From positions 744,001 to 808,000 of the forward strand of contig NZ_CP097118.1 in NCBI RefSeq assembly GCF_024029435.1: a stretch of DNA of 64,000 bases, given 5' to 3'. Source of the stretch: Fructilactobacillus hinvesii (lineage in GTDB: Bacteria > Bacillota > Bacilli > Lactobacillales > Lactobacillaceae). Below, one piece after another: positions 40,890 to 48,930 of the stretch; position 1 is the first letter of the stretch; each line of letters begins with the position of its first letter. The position numbers were made by a program, and so were the translations under genes. The notes under the pieces are model-generated. The model was not told where the DNA came from. It saw only the letters and a program-made list of their open reading frames with translations, and ran no database searches.

Positions 40890-41858
40890 GTGACTACAAA
40901 ACCACAGCCAGTTATTTTTGCCTTAAATTCCAACCGTCCGCTTGCCGAAAAGATTGCGCAAGTTAGTGGAATGCCGATCGGCAAGGCGACCATCAACCAT
41001 TTTAGTGATGGCGAAATTAAAATTTCCATCGACGAGAGTGTCCGGGGCAAGGACGTCTACATTATTCAGTCGTTATCTAATCCCGTGAACACAAACTTCA
41101 TGGAACTGATGATCATGATCGATGCCGTGCGGCGAACGAGTGCCCACACGATTAACGTGGTGATTCCGTACTACGGTTACTCGCGTTCAGATCGCAAAGC
41201 CCGCTCTAGAGAACCAATTACCGCTAAGTTGTTAGCCTCCATTTTACAGGCCAGTGGCATTAATCGGGTCATTACGCTTGATTTACACGCCGCTCAGATT
41301 CAGGGCTTCTTTGACATTCCCGTGGATCACTTGCTCCCTAGTCGCCTGATTAGTGATTATTTACATGACCAGCATTTAGATGAAAATGCCGTAGTAGTGG
41401 CACCTGATCATAACGGAGTGGCGCGGGCCCGCGTGGTTGCGGATCTATTGGACCTCCCAATTGCCATCGTGGACAACCGGGAACCAGATTCTTCCAATCA
41501 CATTCCAGATTCTGTGATTGGATCGGTAGACGGAAAGAACGCGATTGTGATTGATGATTTGATTGTCACAGGGCGTAAAATGAAGGTTTCAGCGGAAGCT
41601 TTGAAGAAGGCCGGAGCTAACGACGTAATTGCGGTGGCGACCCACCCTGTGTTTGCAGATCGGATGCCGGTAGATTTGAGCGATCCCAACGTCTCGAAGG
41701 TCATCGTAACGGATTCAATTGTGATTCCTAATGCCGACCAACTGTCGAAGTTAACGGTGATCTCGGTTGGGGAATTGCTGGGGAATGCGTTAAAATTGAT
41801 TCAGGAACACAAATCCACTCATCGTTTATTTAGAGGAGGAACTACGGATGGTATATAA
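40890..41858 (+). CDS. prs: Ribose-phosphate pyrophosphokinase, divergent
   Basis: 322 residues of the PRPP synthetase fold. The ATP and ribose regions are well kept (RSDRKARSREPITAK at 99-113, DLHAAQIQGFF at 131-141). Two catalytic segments depart from the class I pattern. The PRPP loop, normally DDxxDTxGT, reads DDLIVTGRKM at 222-231. The flexible loop, normally starting KRRP, reads DNREPD at 195-200. It may be a second, regulatory or altered paralogue; many lactobacilli carry two prs genes. The start is GTG 40890 behind AAAGGAACC. It overlaps the aldo/keto reductase gene by 11 bases. Confidence 0.82.
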   Translation: MTTKPQPVIFALNSNRPLAEKIAQVSGMPIGKATINHFSDGEIKISIDESVRGKDVYIIQSLSNPVNTNFMELMIMIDAVRRTSAHTINVVIPYYGYSRSDRKARSREPITAKLLASILQASGINRVITLDLHAAQIQGFFDIPVDHLLPSRLISDYLHDQHLDENAVVVAPDHNGVARARVVADLLDLPIAIVDNREPDSSNHIPDSVIGSVDGKNAIVIDDLIVTGRKMKVSAEALKKAGANDVIAVATHPVFADRMPVDLSDPNVSKVIVTDSIVIPNADQLSKLTVISVGELLGNALKLIQEHKSTHRLFRGGTTDGI

Positions 41859-42840
41859 AGCAAACGAACAACGTTATGACAACATGAAGGTCCGTCGGGC
41901 CGGTAATTCAGGTTTACAACTGCCTGCTTTGTCATTTGGAACGTGGCACAGTTTTGGTGACGATGCTAACTTCCAAGACAGTGAAAAGATTATGTTGGCC
42001 GCTTTTGACCGCGGGATTTTCAGCTTTGACTTAGCTAACAACTATGGTCCTGGTTCTGGGGCCGCTGAAAGAATGTTTGGTCAAGTATACCGGCGTGATT
42101 TAAAGCCGTACCGGGATGAATTAATTATTACGACCAAGGCGGGTTTCCACATGTGGCCCGGAGTTTACGGTAACTTTTCTTCGAAAAAGACGTTAGTAGC
42201 TGCTTTAGACCGCAGTTTACAACGGATGGGCTTGGATTACGTGGATATTTACTACAGCCACCGGTTTGATCCGAACACCCGCTTAGAAGAAACGGCCGAA
42301 GCCTTAGACAGCTTAGTTAGAGCTGGAAAGGCCCTCTACATCGGGATTTCTAACTATGATGGTCCCCAAACTGCTAAAATGATTCAACTGTTTAAGGAAC
42401 TGCACACCCCATTTGTGGTGAACCAAAGTTCTTACAACATGTTGAACCGCGATCCCGAAAACGACGGAACTTTACAAACGTTGGCTGATCACCACGACGG
42501 ATTAGTGGCTTATGGACCACTGGCCGAAGGATTACTGACGGACAAGTACCTGAACGGGATTCCCGATGACATTCACCTGCACTTTACGAACAGCTTTATC
42601 CTGGATAAAGGGGAAGCTGCAGCTGTAAAGAAGTTGAACCAGTTGAACGATTTAGCCAAGAACCGGAACCAAACGTTAGCCCAAATGGCCACTGCCTGGT
42701 TATTGCATGACCCAACGGTAACGAGTGTGGTTACGGGTGCTTCCAAGGTAGAACACTTAGAAGACAACTTGAAGGCCTTGGATAACTTGGACTTCACGAC
42801 TGATGAATTGGCTGAAATTGACCGGATTGTTAAAGACTAA
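41848..42840 (+). CDS. Aldo/keto reductase (YghZ-like)
   Basis: 330 residues of a TIM-barrel NADPH oxidoreductase. The catalytic tetrad is visible: Asp and Tyr in DLANNYGPGSG (about 57-67), Lys in TTKAG (about 96) and His in YYSHRFD (about 134). The pattern is that of the YghZ/KCNAB group, which in E. coli reduces L-glyceraldehyde 3-phosphate and methylglyoxal. The C-terminal cofactor block SVVTGASKVEHLEDN is intact. ATG 41848 follows GAGGAGGAAC. Confidence 0.9.
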   Translation: MVYKANEQRYDNMKVRRAGNSGLQLPALSFGTWHSFGDDANFQDSEKIMLAAFDRGIFSFDLANNYGPGSGAAERMFGQVYRRDLKPYRDELIITTKAGFHMWPGVYGNFSSKKTLVAALDRSLQRMGLDYVDIYYSHRFDPNTRLEETAEALDSLVRAGKALYIGISNYDGPQTAKMIQLFKELHTPFVVNQSSYNMLNRDPENDGTLQTLADHHDGLVAYGPLAEGLLTDKYLNGIPDDIHLHFTNSFILDKGEAAAVKKLNQLNDLAKNRNQTLAQMATAWLLHDPTVTSVVTGASKVEHLEDNLKALDNLDFTTDELAEIDRIVKD

Positions 42841-42847
42841 TTAGATT

Positions 42848-42893
42848 TAGAACGCCTAGACTGAGCGCGTGCTTGGTACGGGCGTTTTTGTTT
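42848..42893 (+). terminator. Terminator after the aldo/keto reductase gene
   Basis: AACGCC (42851-42856) pairs with GGCGTT (42881-42886) across a structured loop, followed by TTTTTG. A second terminator just beyond was split by the insertion element. Confidence 0.6.
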
Positions 42894-42902
42894 GGATCAA
42901 AA

Positions 42903-42916
42903 AAGAGGCTTGAATC
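42903..42916. terminator. Left half of a split terminator hairpin
   Basis: AAAAAAGAGGCTTGAATC up to 42916 is the left arm. Its partner GGACTCAAGCC lies at 44379-44389 beyond the insertion element. Rejoined at the duplicated AATC, the two give a stem of GGCTTGA-A-TCC with GGA-C-TCAAGCC (one mismatch, loop TAGTG). Confidence 0.8.
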
Positions 42917-42956
42917 TGAGGTGTACCCCATAAGTTAAAGTAAATATTTGTCGCAA

Positions 42957-43768
42957 TTAGGCGGCTTGTTTCTGATATTTTATCGGCGACAAGCCGCCTA
43001 ATTTTGTTTGAACGAGTTCTGTGTTGTAATAATTAATCCATTTTTTGATTTTTACAATTAATTCCTTAGAGGAATCGAAGTGTTCAAGATTACCAATTTC
43101 TACTTTTAATTTGTTGAAGAAACTCTCAATACAAGCCATTATCTAGGCAACAACTTCTCCGTGACATACTTTGCGTAATTTTAGCCTTTTTAAGCTCAAT
43201 TCGCCATCGACGATGGCGATACTGCCAACCCTGATCAGTATGAAGCATCAGCTTATAACCGGTTTTAGGTAATTTAAGCCGAAGCTCTTCCAATGGTTTG
43301 ATCGCAAATTTTAAATCAGGACTTTTATTTGCGATTGAATAAGTCAAAATTTGATTGTTATATAAATCCATAATTGGTTCTAGGTAAACTTTTTCTCCGT
43401 TTTTAACTTTAAATTCCGTTACATCTGAAACCATCTTTTGATATGGTCGATTACTATAAAAGCGACGATGTAATTTATTTTTAACGCGTTTTCCTTCGGG
43501 ACCCTTAGAGGAGTCATATTTTTTAGTTTTTTTCGTGTATCCTATTCCAAAAATATTTAATTCATTCATTCATGATTCTTTTAACGCGTTTATGATTAAT
43601 TTTTAGTTGATGCTCATTCTTCAAGATACCCGTAATCCGTAGGATTCCTAAGTGCTTATCTTCACTCCAAATCCGATAAATTAAGTCATTCAAGTTGATT
43701 TCTTCTGTACTATAATTTTTAAATTTACGTTTCCAATAACATAGGGTGTTCATATTGATTTGAACCAC
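42957..43768 (-). pseudogene. IS150-like transposase orfB, two frameshifts
   Basis: The rve/DDE integrase core is split into three frames. The first piece (43562-43768) ends at RIMNE. A third TTCA unit at 43561-43572, where two would keep the frame, shifts into the second piece (43126-43569). An extra C at 43136-43137 shifts into the third piece (42957-43139). All three catalytic residues survive in the conceptual protein: D in MVSDVTEF, D in LHTDQGWQY and E in ACIESFF. The frame extends upstream to a run of five A and a G (43822-43827 on the minus strand), a plausible -1 slippage site joining orfA. Confidence 0.85.
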
Positions 43769-43782
43769 TTTTAAGATATCAA

Positions 43783-44316
43783 CTAATCTAAATTCGGCCT
43801 CGAGTTGGCATAATACTTGTGCTTTTTGTCGATTGGTTGCTTCATCGAGGCGAGTAATTTTAACGCTTTATTTTTAATCCGAAGTTCTAAATTTTCTTGT
43901 TCTAATTGTCTAATTTTATTTTGTTCTGGAGTTAATTCTTGATGGTTTTTCTTTGGTTTTGTCATTTTGGGTTTCCGTCCTTTTTTTAAAGACAATAACC
44001 CATTTGGACCATTTTGGCGATATATTTTTTCCCATTGAGAAATTTGGAATAACCCAAGATATCCAAATTTTTCAGCTACCTGAGTATAAGATGCGTTGTT
44101 TCTGATTTTCCATTCAGTAAGTTTAATTCTAAATTCGGCATTTACTTTTGGTGGGTTAAACAATACATCTGAGCCGAAGGTTCTAAACCCATTAATCAAC
44201 ATGCTAAGTGCCATACGATGGAATCCATATTTTTCTCTTATATATTTACGGGACTTACTCCCATAGAAATATTCCACCATTGCTTCATACTTTATTTCTT
44301 TTGAAATTTTAGTCAT
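43783..44316 (-). CDS. IS150-like transposase orfA (helix-turn-helix part)
   Basis: 177 residues with two helix-turn-helix modules (about 5-60 and 64-110, the second with SYTQVAEKFGYLGLFQISQWEKIYRQ), then a basic linker and a leucine-zipper-like coiled coil (about 130-160). It binds the IS ends and would be fused to OrfB by -1 frameshifting. The ATG at 44316 has GGGG eight bases upstream, and that G-run lies inside a hairpin made from the IS terminal repeat. Confidence 0.88.
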   Translation of the reverse strand: MTKISKEIKYEAMVEYFYGSKSRKYIREKYGFHRMALSMLINGFRTFGSDVLFNPPKVNAEFRIKLTEWKIRNNASYTQVAEKFGYLGLFQISQWEKIYRQNGPNGLLSLKKGRKPKMTKPKKNHQELTPEQNKIRQLEQENLELRIKNKALKLLASMKQPIDKKHKYYANSRPNLD

Positions 44317-44321
44317 AAAAA

Positions 44322-44361
44322 TACCCCATAAGTTAAAGTTTTAACTTTAACTTATGGGGTA
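44322..44361. repeat. Perfect inverted repeat at the IS right end
   Basis: Two 18-base complementary arms (44322-44339 and 44344-44361) with a four-base loop. The outer arm is the IS terminal repeat; the inner arm is an extra reversed copy. On the orfA strand the hairpin buries the GGGG ribosome site. Confidence 0.95.
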
Positions 44362-44368
44362 TAGCTCA

Positions 44369-44396
44369 AATCCTAGTGGGACTCAAGCCTTCTTTG
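44369..44396. terminator. Right half of the split terminator hairpin
   Basis: AATCCTAGTGGGACTCAAGCC followed by TTCTTTG, the partner of 42903-42916. The AATC is the second copy of the target duplication. Confidence 0.8.
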
Positions 44397-44408
44397 TTAA
44401 AAATCAAG

Positions 44409-44651
44409 TTATTTTTCGCTGTGCGTTGCTTTCTGCTTTGTAAATGCGTTATATTGGATGTCTAACAAAACAGCTTCGCCGCCGATTAAAAGCAACAGTC
44501 CCATCCAAAGGCTGGTATCAGTGGTAACCATCATGTAAATAGCATATCCCAAGTAAATGATGGGTAAAATGAAACCGAGAACAGGGAACTTAATCTGTCT
44601 AGATAATAACAATTGTAGCAAGATGATGACAATGATAACTAAAATCCACAT
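44409..44651 (-). CDS. Small membrane protein, unknown
   Basis: 80 residues with three membrane helices (about 2-14, 22-42 and 48-66) and a Lys-rich C-terminal tail. I do not recognise the family. ATG 44651 lies behind AAAGGAG on the minus strand. It probably used the terminator that the IS later split. Confidence 0.65.
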   Translation of the reverse strand: MWILVIIVIILLQLLLSRQIKFPVLGFILPIIYLGYAIYMMVTTDTSLWMGLLLLIGGEAVLLDIQYNAFTKQKATHSEK

Positions 44652-44766
44652 AAAAATCTCCTTTGGTAGTGTGAGTTTAATTATAGCATAGCTAATCTAA
44701 AATTTAATTATTTTACGATAATTGTTAGTATTTAATTAACATTCATTTTAGAATATGGTTGCATTA

Positions 44767-45278
44767 CTAATGCAGGTTCTGTAACTTCCCATTGATCTGA
44801 ATTCGATGCCATTTCCGGTTCTTTTCAAAGAAAAACATAAAGAGGTAAAGACAGAAAATGCCTGTCATCATGCCAACCACAAAGAAAAAGGTCGGGACAA
44901 GCCAACCATTTAATTTGAATTGAGTGTGAGTGATAAGCATCAAGCCCCAACTAATTGAAAAAATAATTGCTAAAATAGTATTGATCTTTTTAAACTTCAT
45001 TTGGCAAAAGTTGTAATAGTTTTTAAAGATGGAAATTCGATAGGCATCTCGATATTTCTTTAATTTACTTCTTGAATAATCATCAGCTCCAAAAAGATAA
45101 AAAATTTAAAATCCCAAATTGATAAGTAGAGTAATTTAGGATTGTTAGGATTCATAAAAAGAATAACTAACAATACGAAGGTTGAAATTAAAGTCAAAAT
45201 ACCAATGATAAAGATAATAATAAAACACAAGATATAGTTATAATGATAAAGCTGTTCTAAACTAATTGATTTTTTCAT
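44767..45278 (-). pseudogene. Four-helix membrane protein, frameshifted at a T5 run
   Basis: The region reads as two overlapping short frames: 72 residues from ATG 45278 (behind AGAAGG) and 77 residues ending at 44767 with no ribosome site before its ATG. Adding one T to the coding-strand T5 at 45091-45095 joins them through an open, basic linker (GADDYSRSKLKKYRDAYRIS). This gives one 170-residue protein with two N-terminal helices (about 16-41), a cytoplasmic linker and two C-terminal helices. The family is not recognised. It may be a pseudogene, a sequencing artefact or a phase-variable gene. Confidence 0.65.
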
Positions 45279-45343
45279 CAGTGCCTTCTTTATAATGAGA
45301 ATAGTTTAATTAGATATTTGTAAAAACTAGGAGGTCTAGGAAC

Positions 45344-45526
45344 ATGGATATTAAAAAAGAAAGCACACGGGCAGATGGAGAAATGGCAGTACAGAAACGG
45401 GATTCGTTTACTAGTACCGATTTGAAAAGTTCATTATGGGAGGTTGTTGGCGATTTAATTGGGAATGAAAAATTACCAGAAGCTCATACGATTGCTGAAT
45501 TGAATCGCCTGCTTAATTTAGACTAG
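45344..45526 (+). CDS. Hypothetical 60-residue protein
   Basis: 60 residues, soluble and acidic at the C-terminus, with no recognised domain. It starts MDIKKESTRADGEMAV and ends in a helical AHTIAELNRLLNLD. ATG 45344 is preceded by AGGAGGTC, a strong ribosome site, and a strong hairpin terminator follows within 25 bases, both supporting a real gene. Function unknown. Confidence 0.6.
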   Translation: MDIKKESTRADGEMAVQKRDSFTSTDLKSSLWEVVGDLIGNEKLPEAHTIAELNRLLNLD

Positions 45527-45545
45527 AGTGGTATGAATTAAATCT

Positions 45546-45599
45546 AAAAATACCCACCAGCCGGGACATTTTGTCCCGTTCTGATGGGTATTTGTTTTT
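45546..45599. terminator. Bidirectional terminator between the 60-residue gene and rnjA
   Basis: Nested stems AAATACCCA/TGGGTATTT and CGGGACA/TGTCCCG with CAG/CTG between, followed by TTGTTTTT. Confidence 0.88.
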
Positions 45600-45607
45600 A
45601 AACGAAC

Positions 45608-47299
45608 CTATTTTTGATTCGTGTTATTCATAATCAGCATGGGGAGAATCAACGGCCGGCGTTCCGTCTTTTCGTAGAGAAAGTTTGACAGTTCGTTCAC
45701 AATTACTTTTTTAATCGTTTTTTCACTGGCGTTTTTATTGTTCATGGCGCGGCGAATGGTTCGAAAGACGAGCTTGCGTCCTTGATCCAACAGTTCACCG
45801 GATTCACGCATGTACACAAAACCACGTGAGAGCAGGTCGGGACCAGATTGAATTTCACGGTCCTTCAAGTTAATCGTAGCCACAACCACGACCAGACCTT
45901 CTTCGGAGAGGAGTTGGCGGTCCTTGATGACCTGTTCGTTAACGGTGTCAACTCCGTTTCCATCGATGTAGACGTCACCAGCCGCAAAGTTACCGGCCAT
46001 CCGAGCGCTATCTTTTGTGAGCGCTAATACGTCACCGTTTCTGAGAATGAAACAGTGATCCTTGGGAATCCCACATTGTTCAGCGAGCCCCATGTGGATC
46101 TTTTGCATCCGGTATTCACCGTGAATCGGGACGAAAAACTTCGGTTTCATCAACCGAATCATCAACTTTTCTTCTTCTTGACCACCGTGCCCTGAGGTAT
46201 GGATGTGGTTTTCGTAACCTTTGATAACCGTGGCTCCAGCTTCTTCGAGTTCATTAACCACCCGATTAACGCTTAACACGTTTCCGGGAATGGGGTTACT
46301 CGAAAGCACCACCGTATCGCCTGGTTCGATGGAAACCTGACGGTGGGTTCCGTTGGCAATCCGGGATAGGGCGGCCATTTGTTCTCCCTGCGAACCGGTA
46401 CATAAAATCATGACCTTGTTAGCAGGCAGAGACTTCAGTTGGTTGGCGTCCACAAAGGCCTTATCAGGAACCTTGATGTAGCCCAATTCGCGTCCGTTCA
46501 CCACGGCTGCTTCCATACTGCGGCCGAAGACGGCAATTTTTCGTCCGTTTTTATAGGCTGCATCGATAGCCGTCATAACCCGCGAAAGGTTTGAGGCAAA
46601 GGTCGCAAAGATAATTCGACCGTCAACTCGTTTAAAGATTTTCCGGACTGAATCACTAACGTAACGCTCGGACTTGGTCCAAATTGGCTTTTCAGCGTTG
46701 GTACTGTCAGCCATTAGGCACAGCACGCCTTCCTCACCGAGTTTGGCCATCGCCTGTAAATCGGGAGGGGTGTTTGTGACGGGTGTCAAGTCGAACTTGT
46801 AGTCTCCAGTTTCGACAATCACACCATCCGGAGTGTGCACGGCTACTCCTAAAGCGTCTGGAATGGAGTGAGTCGTCCGAAAGAACGAGACGCTGGTCTT
46901 CTTAAACTTTAAGACCGTCTTTTCATCAATGGCATGGAGTTCCGTTTGTTTTAACATCCCATGCTCTTCCAGTTTGCCCTTGATCATAGTCAGGGCGAGC
47001 GGACCGGCGTAGACCGGAACGTTAATGGCTTTTAAGATAAAGGGAATGCCCCCGATGTGGTCTTCGTGACCGTGGGTAATGACAAGGGCCTTAATCTTTG
47101 CTTGGTTTTCCACCAAATATTGATAATCAGGAATAACGTAATCAATCCCGAGTTGACTGCTTTCTGGAAACTTAATTCCAGCATCAATCAAGATAATTTC
47201 ATCCTGAAATTGGACCCCGTAGGTATTCTTTCCAATTTCACCTAAACCACCAACGCCATAAATCGCCGTTTCGTTGTTTTTGACGTTTAGTTTACTCAT
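45608..47299 (-). CDS. rnjA: Ribonuclease J1
   Basis: 563 residues. It has 5'-3' exo- and endonuclease activity on mRNA and rRNA precursors. The beta-lactamase/beta-CASP motif HGHEDHIGG is at 76-84 with all zinc ligands (H76, H78, D80, H81). Further ligands are in TTHSIPDA and TGDYKFD, with IHGEYRMQ in the beta-CASP closing region. A C-terminal dimerisation domain follows. It overlaps the rpoY stop (TAATG), so the two are coupled. The second paralogue at 61366 lacks these histidines. Confidence 0.95.
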   Translation of the reverse strand: MSKLNVKNNETAIYGVGGLGEIGKNTYGVQFQDEIILIDAGIKFPESSQLGIDYVIPDYQYLVENQAKIKALVITHGHEDHIGGIPFILKAINVPVYAGPLALTMIKGKLEEHGMLKQTELHAIDEKTVLKFKKTSVSFFRTTHSIPDALGVAVHTPDGVIVETGDYKFDLTPVTNTPPDLQAMAKLGEEGVLCLMADSTNAEKPIWTKSERYVSDSVRKIFKRVDGRIIFATFASNLSRVMTAIDAAYKNGRKIAVFGRSMEAAVVNGRELGYIKVPDKAFVDANQLKSLPANKVMILCTGSQGEQMAALSRIANGTHRQVSIEPGDTVVLSSNPIPGNVLSVNRVVNELEEAGATVIKGYENHIHTSGHGGQEEEKLMIRLMKPKFFVPIHGEYRMQKIHMGLAEQCGIPKDHCFILRNGDVLALTKDSARMAGNFAAGDVYIDGNGVDTVNEQVIKDRQLLSEEGLVVVVATINLKDREIQSGPDLLSRGFVYMRESGELLDQGRKLVFRTIRRAMNNKNASEKTIKKVIVNELSNFLYEKTERRPLILPMLIMNNTNQK

Positions 47300-47517
47300 T
47301 ATTTATTAAACTCCGTAATTTTAAAATCTGGTTCTTGTTGTTCGAATTCAAGGTGCTTACCAGCTAGTGGTTGGATGAATTCAATGAGGTAATCAGTGTT
47401 TTTAGCAATCAAATCACGCACTTCAGCTTGCGTTTGGGCGTCTAAATAGAGCGCCTTCGTTGCTTCCCGTTTAGAGTTAGACTGTGGGTTTGGTTGGTAT
47501 AATACTTTGTAAATCAC
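47299..47517 (-). CDS. rpoY: RNA polymerase epsilon subunit
   Basis: 72 residues of the small Firmicute-specific RNA polymerase subunit, related in fold to a phage transcription inhibitor. It begins MIYKVLYQPNP from GTG 47517, seven bases behind AAAGGAGT; an upstream ATG at 47538 would place that ribosome site inside the gene. It is coupled to rnjA, as in most lactobacilli and bacilli. Confidence 0.92.
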   Translation of the reverse strand: MIYKVLYQPNPQSNSKREATKALYLDAQTQAEVRDLIAKNTDYLIEFIQPLAGKHLEFEQQEPDFKITEFNK

Positions 47518-47676
47518 AATTAGTACTCCTTTAATCATTTCATTATTTTTTGTGTCGAACTGTTCGTTGGTAGACCAACTCCTGCTTAAATTTTATCATA
47601 GATTGTGAATCAAGTATATATCGAGCGTTTTCTGGTAAAATGGGAGCAGGAATGTTGAACGAATGGAGAACGACTA

Positions 47677-48153
47677 ATGAAGACGATAATTGAACTAGGC
47701 GTGGGAGTTTTAATTGCCCTGACGATTTACAACGTGTTGCACCACTTTTTGGTGACGTTGCCTAACCAACGCCACCAACAGACCGTCAAACAAGTGGTGG
47801 ATCAGGAAGTGCGGGCCATGTTACAGCAGTTTCAAGTGACAACCGGGCCACTGAAACTGGGAGAACTGGACCATTCAGAAGTTTTAGACGGAGTGTGGGG
47901 TCGGGGAATCATGGTGTTTGAATACCGCTGTGCCCTTGAGAATAATCCGGGCGAAGAAGAAACTACGCAACTCCTAGCAAGCACCTTGGAAAAACAGGCG
48001 CGATCCGATGGTTATGTGACCCCTAGTGGTCGGTCGCGTTTGTTGGTGACCGATTGTTGGATTAATCAATCACAACTATCCTTTGATGTAGCCGATCTGG
48101 CTAATCGTGCCACCCAAGAATACGTGACTGATTTACATCGGTTAGATAACTAA
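47677..48153 (+). CDS. Membrane-anchored hypothetical protein
   Basis: 158 residues. One N-terminal membrane helix or uncleaved signal (about 5-27) precedes an alpha/beta soluble region containing GPLKLGELDHSEVLDG and a WINQSQLSFDVADL segment. The family is not recognised. ATG 47677 follows GAATGGAGAACG. It is convergent with def and shares its terminator. Confidence 0.65.
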   Translation: MKTIIELGVGVLIALTIYNVLHHFLVTLPNQRHQQTVKQVVDQEVRAMLQQFQVTTGPLKLGELDHSEVLDGVWGRGIMVFEYRCALENNPGEEETTQLLASTLEKQARSDGYVTPSGRSRLLVTDCWINQSQLSFDVADLANRATQEYVTDLHRLDN

Positions 48154-48192
48154 AAAGAGTTTCCCCTTTGTTGCAATGGGGAAACTCTTTTT
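48152..48192. terminator. Bidirectional terminator between the 158-residue gene and def
   Basis: AAAAAGAGTTTCCCC and GGGGAAACTCTTTTT form a perfect 15-bp stem with an 11-base loop. Confidence 0.92.
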
Positions 48193-48193
48193 G

Positions 48194-48754
48194 TTACTCA
48201 ATAAAAATTTCGTTTGGTTCCTGGGCAAATGGATCCTGTTTGTTGATGTGATCGTAAAAGAGGGTCCCATGTAGGTGGTCAATTTCGTGTTGAACGATGA
48301 TTGCTGGGTAGTGTTTGAGCCGGACCTTGTGCTTTTCTCCGTCTAAATCTTGGTACTCAACGGTAATTCGGTCGGCACGGGGCACGTAACCCGGAATATC
48401 TTTGTCAACGGAAAGACATCCTTCTCCCACGGACAAAGCAGCTTGTTGCACCGAATTAGAAACAATCACGGGGTTCACCATGATAGCTTTAAAGGGAGAT
48501 GCTTGTCCTTCTTCTTCCGGGGGAGTTAGTACGGCTGCCATCAACTTGGAAATGCCAACCTGGGGAGCGGCTAAGCCGACTCCAGCCCGTAGGTGATGTT
48601 TTTTACACTGTTCTTCGTCTTGACTGATTTCTAGGTATTCCATCATATTTTCTCCAAGCTCACGATCTGATTCGCTCAGAGGGAACTTGACCGGGGCGGC
48701 TTGCTGGCGCAAGACGGGGTTACCATCCCGGGTGATATCTTTCATTAAATACAA
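48194..48754 (-). CDS. def: Peptide deformylase
   Basis: 186 residues. It removes the formyl group from the N-terminal Met of new proteins. Motif I GVGLAAPQVG is near 63-72, motif II EGCLSVD with the metal Cys near 116, and motif III QHEIDHLHG with both metal His residues near 157-165. I choose TTG 48754, giving MYLMKDITRDG, because GGAGG lies eight bases upstream; an ATG at 48793 would read through that site. Larger than E. coli Def, as in type 2 Gram-positive enzymes. Confidence 0.92.
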   Translation of the reverse strand: MYLMKDITRDGNPVLRQQAAPVKFPLSESDRELGENMMEYLEISQDEEQCKKHHLRAGVGLAAPQVGISKLMAAVLTPPEEEGQASPFKAIMVNPVIVSNSVQQAALSVGEGCLSVDKDIPGYVPRADRITVEYQDLDGEKHKVRLKHYPAIIVQHEIDHLHGTLFYDHINKQDPFAQEPNEIFIE

Positions 48755-48930
48755 GGTAAGAGCCTCCATTTGTTGTGATAATTCGTATTTCATTATAGGC
48801 TAGCGAGCGCGTGCTTGCAAAATAAATCTTAGCGACCTTTTACGAAAAACTTTGCAAAATCTTAACTTAATGTTAGGTTATTACTATCTAAAAAAGGACA
48901 TGTTGAACTAATCTTTAGGAGATGAGAAGA

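Larger units (their letters stand above)
42917..44368 (-). mobile_element. IS3-family (IS150-like) insertion sequence, degenerate copy
   Basis: 1452 bases. Terminal inverted repeats of about 25 bases (42917-42941 and the complement of 44344-44368) match except at two positions, begin with TG and end with CA. The flanking AATC at 42913-42916 and 44369-44372 is a four-base target duplication. It carries orfA and a broken orfB on the minus strand. The target was a terminator hairpin. The copy keeps both ends but its transposase frame is broken twice, so it should move only if helped in trans. Confidence 0.9.
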
